Positions 41,172-45,419 of a stretch of DNA of 45,419 bases are shown here, piece after piece. This stretch comes from Candidatus Enterocola intestinipullorum (GTDB taxonomy: Bacteria; Bacteroidota; Bacteroidia; Bacteroidales; Paludibacteraceae), in NCBI GenBank assembly GCA_017694565.1, contig JADIMR010000005.1, positions 1 through 45,419 of the forward strand, read 5' to 3'. The notes under the pieces were generated by a model that saw only the letters and a list, made by a program, of their open reading frames with translations, did no database searches and was not told the DNA's origin. Every line of letters starts with the position of its first letter. Position 1 is the stretch's first letter. Both the position numbers and the translations under genes were made by a program.

Positions 41172-42419
41172 ATGAATTGTGTTTCATGGCGCGAGGCTGC
41201 GGTTGCGGCTTCCAGAAAATTGAACTTGGTGAGCGGGGAAGCTAAGGATTCCCTTTTGTTGAAACTTGCCGATGAAACCGAGAAAAACATGGCTTCCATA
41301 TTGGAGGCCAATGATTTGGATTTGCAAAAGATGGACAAGTCCAGCCCGTTGTACGACCGTTTGCAGCTTAGCGAAAAGAGGCTGAAAGACATAGCTTCGG
41401 ACATACGCAAGGTGGCATCGTTGCCGTCTCCGTTGGACAGGCTGATTGAAAGCCGCACTTTGCCCAACGGTTTGTATTTGGAGAAACGCAGCGTGCCGTT
41501 CGGCGTGATAGGCATAATTTACGAAGCCCGTCCGAACGTCAGTTTCGACGTGTTTTCGCTCTGTTTCAAAAGCGGCAATGTTTGCGTGTTGAAAGGCGGC
41601 AGCGATGCCTACAACTCGAACGCCGCGATAGTGGGATTGATCAAGCGGGTCTTGACGGAAAACGGCCTTGATCCCGATTTCGTGCATCTGATGCCTGCGG
41701 GTCGGGAAAGCACGGCAGAGCTGATGGATGCGGTCGGTTATGTGGATTTGATAATCCCGAGGGGCGGTGCAGGATTGATATCCTACGTCCGCGACCATTC
41801 CAGAGTTCCGGTAATAGAGACCGGCGCGGGAGTTGTCCAGGCGTATTTCGATGAAAGCGGGGACTTGGAAAAAGGAAAGGCCATAATACTGAATGCGAAA
41901 ACCCGCCGTGTGAGCGTATGCAATGCCTTGGACACTTTATTGGTCCATGAGAAACGCCTGCACGACCTTGCGGACTTATGTGCGCCGCTTGCTGGAAAAA
42001 ACGTCCATATCGAAGCCGATCCCAAATCCCTGACTTTCCTGACCGGACATTACCCAGCAGGGTTGCTGCACCATGCCGACGAGCATACTTTCGGTAAGGA
42101 ATTCATGGATTACCGCATGGGGTTGCGTACAGTGTCGTCGATTGGCGAGGCAATCGACCATATAAGCCGTTACGGGTCCAAACACAGCGAGTGCATAATC
42201 AGCGAGGACAAGGAGGCTCAAAATAAATTCTTGCGCGAGGTGGATGCGGCATGTGTTTATGTGAATGCCCCGACCAGCTTTACCGACGGCGGGCAGTTCG
42301 GCATGGGTGCTGAAATCGGTATAAGCACCCAAAAGCTCCATGCACGCGGACCGATGGCCTTGCCGGAACTTACAAGTTATAAATGGCTTATACGCGGCAA
42401 CGGACAGGTAAGAAGTTGA
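41172..42419 (+). CDS. proA: Gamma-glutamyl phosphate reductase
   Basis: A 415-residue NADPH enzyme of the aldehyde dehydrogenase superfamily that turns glutamyl 5-phosphate into the semialdehyde. Catalytic Cys250 lies in TRRVSVCNALDTLLVH; VPFGVIGIIYEARPNVS and VLKGGSDAYNSN are conserved blocks. It forms the second half of a proB-proA pair whose product cyclises and is then reduced by ProC. Confidence 0.95.
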   Translation: MNCVSWREAAVAASRKLNLVSGEAKDSLLLKLADETEKNMASILEANDLDLQKMDKSSPLYDRLQLSEKRLKDIASDIRKVASLPSPLDRLIESRTLPNGLYLEKRSVPFGVIGIIYEARPNVSFDVFSLCFKSGNVCVLKGGSDAYNSNAAIVGLIKRVLTENGLDPDFVHLMPAGRESTAELMDAVGYVDLIIPRGGAGLISYVRDHSRVPVIETGAGVVQAYFDESGDLEKGKAIILNAKTRRVSVCNALDTLLVHEKRLHDLADLCAPLAGKNVHIEADPKSLTFLTGHYPAGLLHHADEHTFGKEFMDYRMGLRTVSSIGEAIDHISRYGSKHSECIISEDKEAQNKFLREVDAACVYVNAPTSFTDGGQFGMGAEIGISTQKLHARGPMALPELTSYKWLIRGNGQVRS

Positions 42420-42517
42420 TGATGCGGCATGGCCCGGCGAGTTGTAGGCCAGTTCCGGCCTCACGGCGGGGATATAACTTTAATTTGATTATTCATACTC
42501 TCTCTTGACTGCTTGAA

Positions 42518-44695
42518 ATGGATAGGATTGTCCAATATCTGGATTTGCCCTTACAGGATTCGGTACTGATATTCTCATTGGTGCTGGCCATCCTTTTGTT
42601 CACTCCCATCCTCTTCACAAAATTGCGCATTCCTACCATCGTAGGTCTGATTTTAGCAGGTGCTTTGCTCGGTCCAAACGGTTTGGGAGTGCTGGATTAT
42701 GACAAAAGCTTCGAATTGTTCGGGCAGGTGGGAGTGTTGTACATAATGTTTTTGGCAGGCATTGATGTGGATTTGAACGATTTCCGCAAAAACCGGGGCA
42801 AAAGCATCGTGTTCGGGATGTATACTTTCTGGATTCCTATGATATTGGGAGTCCTTACGAGCGTGGGGCTCATATATCTGATTTATGACAACCTGATTGG
42901 GGCTTCAGGCGAGGTTACATGGGTATTCGGCGAGCCTGTGTCCAAGGCTACCGTATGGAAGTACAGTTTTTATTCGGCAGTGATTTTGGCCAGTTGTTAT
43001 GCTTCCAATACGTTACTGTCGTATCCTATCGTGAACCGTTACGGCGTTTCATCCACACGCTCGGTAAGCATATCGGTGGCGGGCACCATGATAACTACCG
43101 TACTTGCCTTGTTGGTTTTGGCCGTGGTTGTCGAAATAGTGAAGGGTGAATTGACGGCGCAATTCTGGATCCGTTTCGCGGTCGGCCTGACGATGTTCCT
43201 TTTGGTTTTGGGCTTCATATTCCCGCTTGTGGGCAGATGGTTCTTCAAGCGGTACAGCGATAATGTGGCGCAATATATTTTCGTGCTCGGTATGGTGTTC
43301 ATGGGCGCGTTCCTTGCCAAGCTTGCCGGAATCGAGTACATCGTGGGGGCTTTTCTTGCCGGAATTTCCTTGAATAAATTGATACCCAAGCGTTCTCCGT
43401 TGATGAACCGCATAGATTTCGTAGGAAATGCCATTTTCATCCCGTTCTTTTTGATAAGCGTGGGCATGATAGTCGATTTCACGATATTGTTCAAGGATAT
43501 TCCCACTGTAATCGCGGCGGTAATGTTGTCGGTGGTGGCCACCGTGGCCAAATGGCTTGCCGCCAAAGCCGAAGAGGTTACATACAAGATGAAAAAGGTG
43601 GAAACCACGATGATATTCGGACTCACCAACGCGCAGGCGGCGGCGACCTTGGCCGCCGCGATGATAGCCTACCACGTAGTGTTAGGCTATACATCCACCG
43701 GCGAGCCGGTGCGCCTGCTTCCGACCGAAATCCTCAACGGAATCGTGATAATGATTTTGGTAACATGTACCATAAGCTCCATAGCCACGGAAAAAGCTTC
43801 CAAGATAATGGCTGCGGATCCTGAATTTTCAAAGCCTGACGACAATGTGTACCGCCCCGAGTTGCGTATACTGATTCCCGTTTCAAATCCGGCGAATATC
43901 GAGCGGCTGATGGAGTTGGCAGTGTTGGTAAAGGACCAGAAAGAACGGCAGCCCATATATTCCCTGTGTGTCGTGGACGAGGTGAATGACGATTCCAAGA
44001 AAATGGCGGAACGCCGAAGACTTCTCGATAAAACCGTTGAAATCGGGGCTTCCGTGGATAACAAGGTGAAGAAGATAGCGCGTTACGACCTGAATGTGGC
44101 AACTGGTATCAGCAATGTGGTAAAGGAAAAGAACATATCCGACGTGATTATGGGATTGCACCAAAAATCGGCCGCGTCGGACAGCTTTTTCGGCAACATG
44201 ACTTCATCGTTGCTCGACAACGTCAACCGCACCATATATATTTATCGTCCCGTGCAGCCGTTGAACACGATAAGGCGCATACAGGTGGCTGCCCCGGCGT
44301 TGAGCGAGAAAGAAAGCGGCTTCCGCATTTGGTGCAGCCGTATCACCACGTTGGCATCGCAGGTGGACGCAAAGCTGATTTTCCACTGCAATAGCGAAAC
44401 GGCTGCTGCCATACGGCATTTTTATTCATCCAACAAGATCAGCAATCGTCCGTCGTTCATAGTAATGGACGAGTGGGACAGGGTGGAAGGCATATCGGAA
44501 CAACTGTTGATAAACGACCTGTTCATAGTAATCACCGCCCGTGAACAGAGTATATCTTATCAGAAACAGTTCGAGCAGCTTCCCGAAATACTATGCCGCA
44601 GCTTCCAAAAGAACAGTTTCATAGTCATGTATCCCGAACAGTTCAAGGAAGGCGAAATAGACCGTTTGCAATCTTCTCCCGCAAGGATTATCTGA
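42518..44695 (+). CDS. CPA2-family cation/proton antiporter with C-terminal USP-like domain
   Basis: A 725-residue membrane protein. Residues 1-420 contain about 12 hydrophobic segments of the Na+/H+ exchanger type, with GLILAGALLGPNGLG, MFLAGIDVDLNDF (the acidic residues typical of the CPA2 group) and a family-like GAFLAGISLNKLIP. Residues about 445-725 are cytoplasmic and resemble universal-stress-protein folds (LRILIPVSNPANIERLMELA, DVIMGLHQKSAASDSFFGNM), as in other large Bacteroidota antiporters. The transported ion (Na+ or K+) cannot be told from sequence. It is 98 nt after proA, in a GC-rich gap with no clear promoter, and converges on the copper ATPase gene with only 21 nt between stops. 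Confidence 0.9.
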   Translation: MDRIVQYLDLPLQDSVLIFSLVLAILLFTPILFTKLRIPTIVGLILAGALLGPNGLGVLDYDKSFELFGQVGVLYIMFLAGIDVDLNDFRKNRGKSIVFGMYTFWIPMILGVLTSVGLIYLIYDNLIGASGEVTWVFGEPVSKATVWKYSFYSAVILASCYASNTLLSYPIVNRYGVSSTRSVSISVAGTMITTVLALLVLAVVVEIVKGELTAQFWIRFAVGLTMFLLVLGFIFPLVGRWFFKRYSDNVAQYIFVLGMVFMGAFLAKLAGIEYIVGAFLAGISLNKLIPKRSPLMNRIDFVGNAIFIPFFLISVGMIVDFTILFKDIPTVIAAVMLSVVATVAKWLAAKAEEVTYKMKKVETTMIFGLTNAQAAATLAAAMIAYHVVLGYTSTGEPVRLLPTEILNGIVIMILVTCTISSIATEKASKIMAADPEFSKPDDNVYRPELRILIPVSNPANIERLMELAVLVKDQKERQPIYSLCVVDEVNDDSKKMAERRRLLDKTVEIGASVDNKVKKIARYDLNVATGISNVVKEKNISDVIMGLHQKSAASDSFFGNMTSSLLDNVNRTIYIYRPVQPLNTIRRIQVAAPALSEKESGFRIWCSRITTLASQVDAKLIFHCNSETAAAIRHFYSSNKISNRPSFIVMDEWDRVEGISEQLLINDLFIVITAREQSISYQKQFEQLPEILCRSFQKNSFIVMYPEQFKEGEIDRLQSSPARII

Positions 44696-44716
44696 TAGGG
44701 AAAAGTTTTCCATCCG

Positions 44717-45419
44717 CTATTCGCTAATCTTGTACTCTCCTGCTTTTTCTTCAACGACTTTACGGATTTCGTCAAGGGTGGGGACTGTGCCGGAAAATTC
44801 AACGGTAGCCGTCGCGTTTTCCAACGAGACACTTGCTTTTGCTCCTTCGATACTGTTTAATGCGTTTTCCACGTGCTTGCGGCAATTGTTGCACATCATG
44901 CCTTCTACTTTGTACTCTTTTTTCATGGTTTTATTGTTTGGTTCGAATGTTTTTTCTTCCATCTTGCCATTTTCCGTGCCATCATTACCGGCATTTCCTT
45001 TCTTAACCGGGCATGCAGCTTCGCATACGCGCTTGGAGTTGTCTCCATATCCTAATCCGCGCCGTTTCAGGCGCAGGCTGTTGCTTACCACGCTTACGCT
45101 GCTGAATGCCATTGCCAAGCCTCCGATCATGGGGTTGAGCAGGAATCCGCAAACCGGGTACAGGATGCCGGCGGCTATCGGGACGGCAATAATGTTGTAA
45201 ATGAATGCCCAGAACAAATTTTGCCGGATGGTGCGCACGGTAAGTTGCGACAACCGGAACAATTGCGGCACTTTCATAAGGTCCGATGACAAAATGGTCG
45301 CCATTGCCGCTTCCATTGCCATGTCGCTGCCTTTGCCCATTGCGATGCCGAGGTCGGCGGTCGCCAGGGCCGCGCTGTCGTTTATGCCGTCGCCAATCAT
45401 CGCGGCGGGACCGAGGCGC
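44717..45419 (-). CDS. copA: Copper-type P-ATPase (CopA-like), 3' part, with C-terminal HMA domain
   Basis: The window ends inside this gene; about 233 codons of the C-terminus are seen. The hinge motif [22 protein letters not shown] and the last two membrane helices ([35 protein letters not shown]) identify a P-IB ATPase. A Cys-containing linker ([10 protein letters not shown]) of about 45 residues then joins a complete heavy-metal-associated domain (from 44926 down to the stop) with the metal site GMMCNNC. P-IB ATPases usually carry HMA domains at the N-terminus; whether this one has those too is outside the window. Copper is the likeliest ion from the MxCxxC-type site, but silver or another soft metal is possible. 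The HMA part begins with its own ATG, so a separate CopZ-like product is conceivable. Confidence 0.88.
   Translation of the reverse strand, partial: RLGPAAMIGDGINDSAALATADLGIAMGKGSDMAMEAAMATILSSDLMKVPQLFRLSQLTVRTIRQNLFWAFIYNIIAVPIAAGILYPVCGFLLNPMIGGLAMAFSSVSVVSNSLRLKRRGLGYGDNSKRVCEAACPVKKGNAGNDGTENGKMEEKTFEPNNKTMKKEYKVEGMMCNNCRKHVENALNSIEGAKASVSLENATATVEFSGTVPTLDEIRKVVEEKAGEYKISE

Overview
The window is a chromosomal segment of a member of the Bacteroidales (phylum Bacteroidota). The evidence is a SusD-type polysaccharide utilisation locus, lipoproteins with short lipoboxes, Bacteroidota-type promoters (TTTG or TTG, 19-20 bp, TAnnTTTG) in front of many genes, little use of Shine-Dalgarno sites, and three proteins ending in type IX secretion (T9SS) type A sorting domains. 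The T9SS signals argue against Bacteroides proper and for a T9SS-bearing family; I cannot name the genus.

Region 1 (1-10594) is the distal part of a fructan utilisation locus. It holds susD (5' end cut by the window edge), a DUF4960-type levan-binding lipoprotein, a GH32 lipoprotein of the endo-levanase type, a second GH32 exo-type fructanase, an MFS sugar importer and a PfkB fructokinase. The order matches, from memory, the Bacteroides thetaiotaomicron levan locus BT1762-BT1757. Two further secreted proteins follow. They share an N-terminal beta-rich domain and carry T9SS-like C-termini, an unusual addition to a Sus-type locus. A strong terminator closes the region.

Region 2 (10595-18230) starts with an array of structured repeats whose last copy forms a good promoter. 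It drives a TerB/J-domain protein, RNase R, dUTPase, a TPR protein, a DUF4292 lipoprotein and an EnvC-like protein whose LytM domain has lost its catalytic residues. A bidirectional terminator separates this operon from asnS on the minus strand. asnS has a second, inverted and re-ordered copy of the same repeat array as its promoter region.

Region 3 (19850-24350) holds a HigB/HigA-like toxin-antitoxin pair with a palindromic operator, greA with a terminator-like hairpin in its leader, a tandem structured repeat, a HIT protein, a DusB-type tRNA dihydrouridine synthase, and an IS200-type transposase flanked by an inverted copy of the dus 3' end. Region 4 (24351-31557) holds a 2062-residue T9SS surface protein with a right-handed beta-helix, then a 210-residue secreted protein with a C-terminal helix and basic tail.

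Region 5 (31558-45419) holds a Ca2+-type P-ATPase with an extra membrane insertion, then argR, a GNAT acyltransferase, argG, argC, argD, proC, proB and proA (arginine and proline synthesis from glutamate), a CPA2 cation/proton antiporter and, on the minus strand, the 3' end of a copper-type P-ATPase fused to a C-terminal HMA domain. No tRNA, rRNA or CRISPR array was seen.
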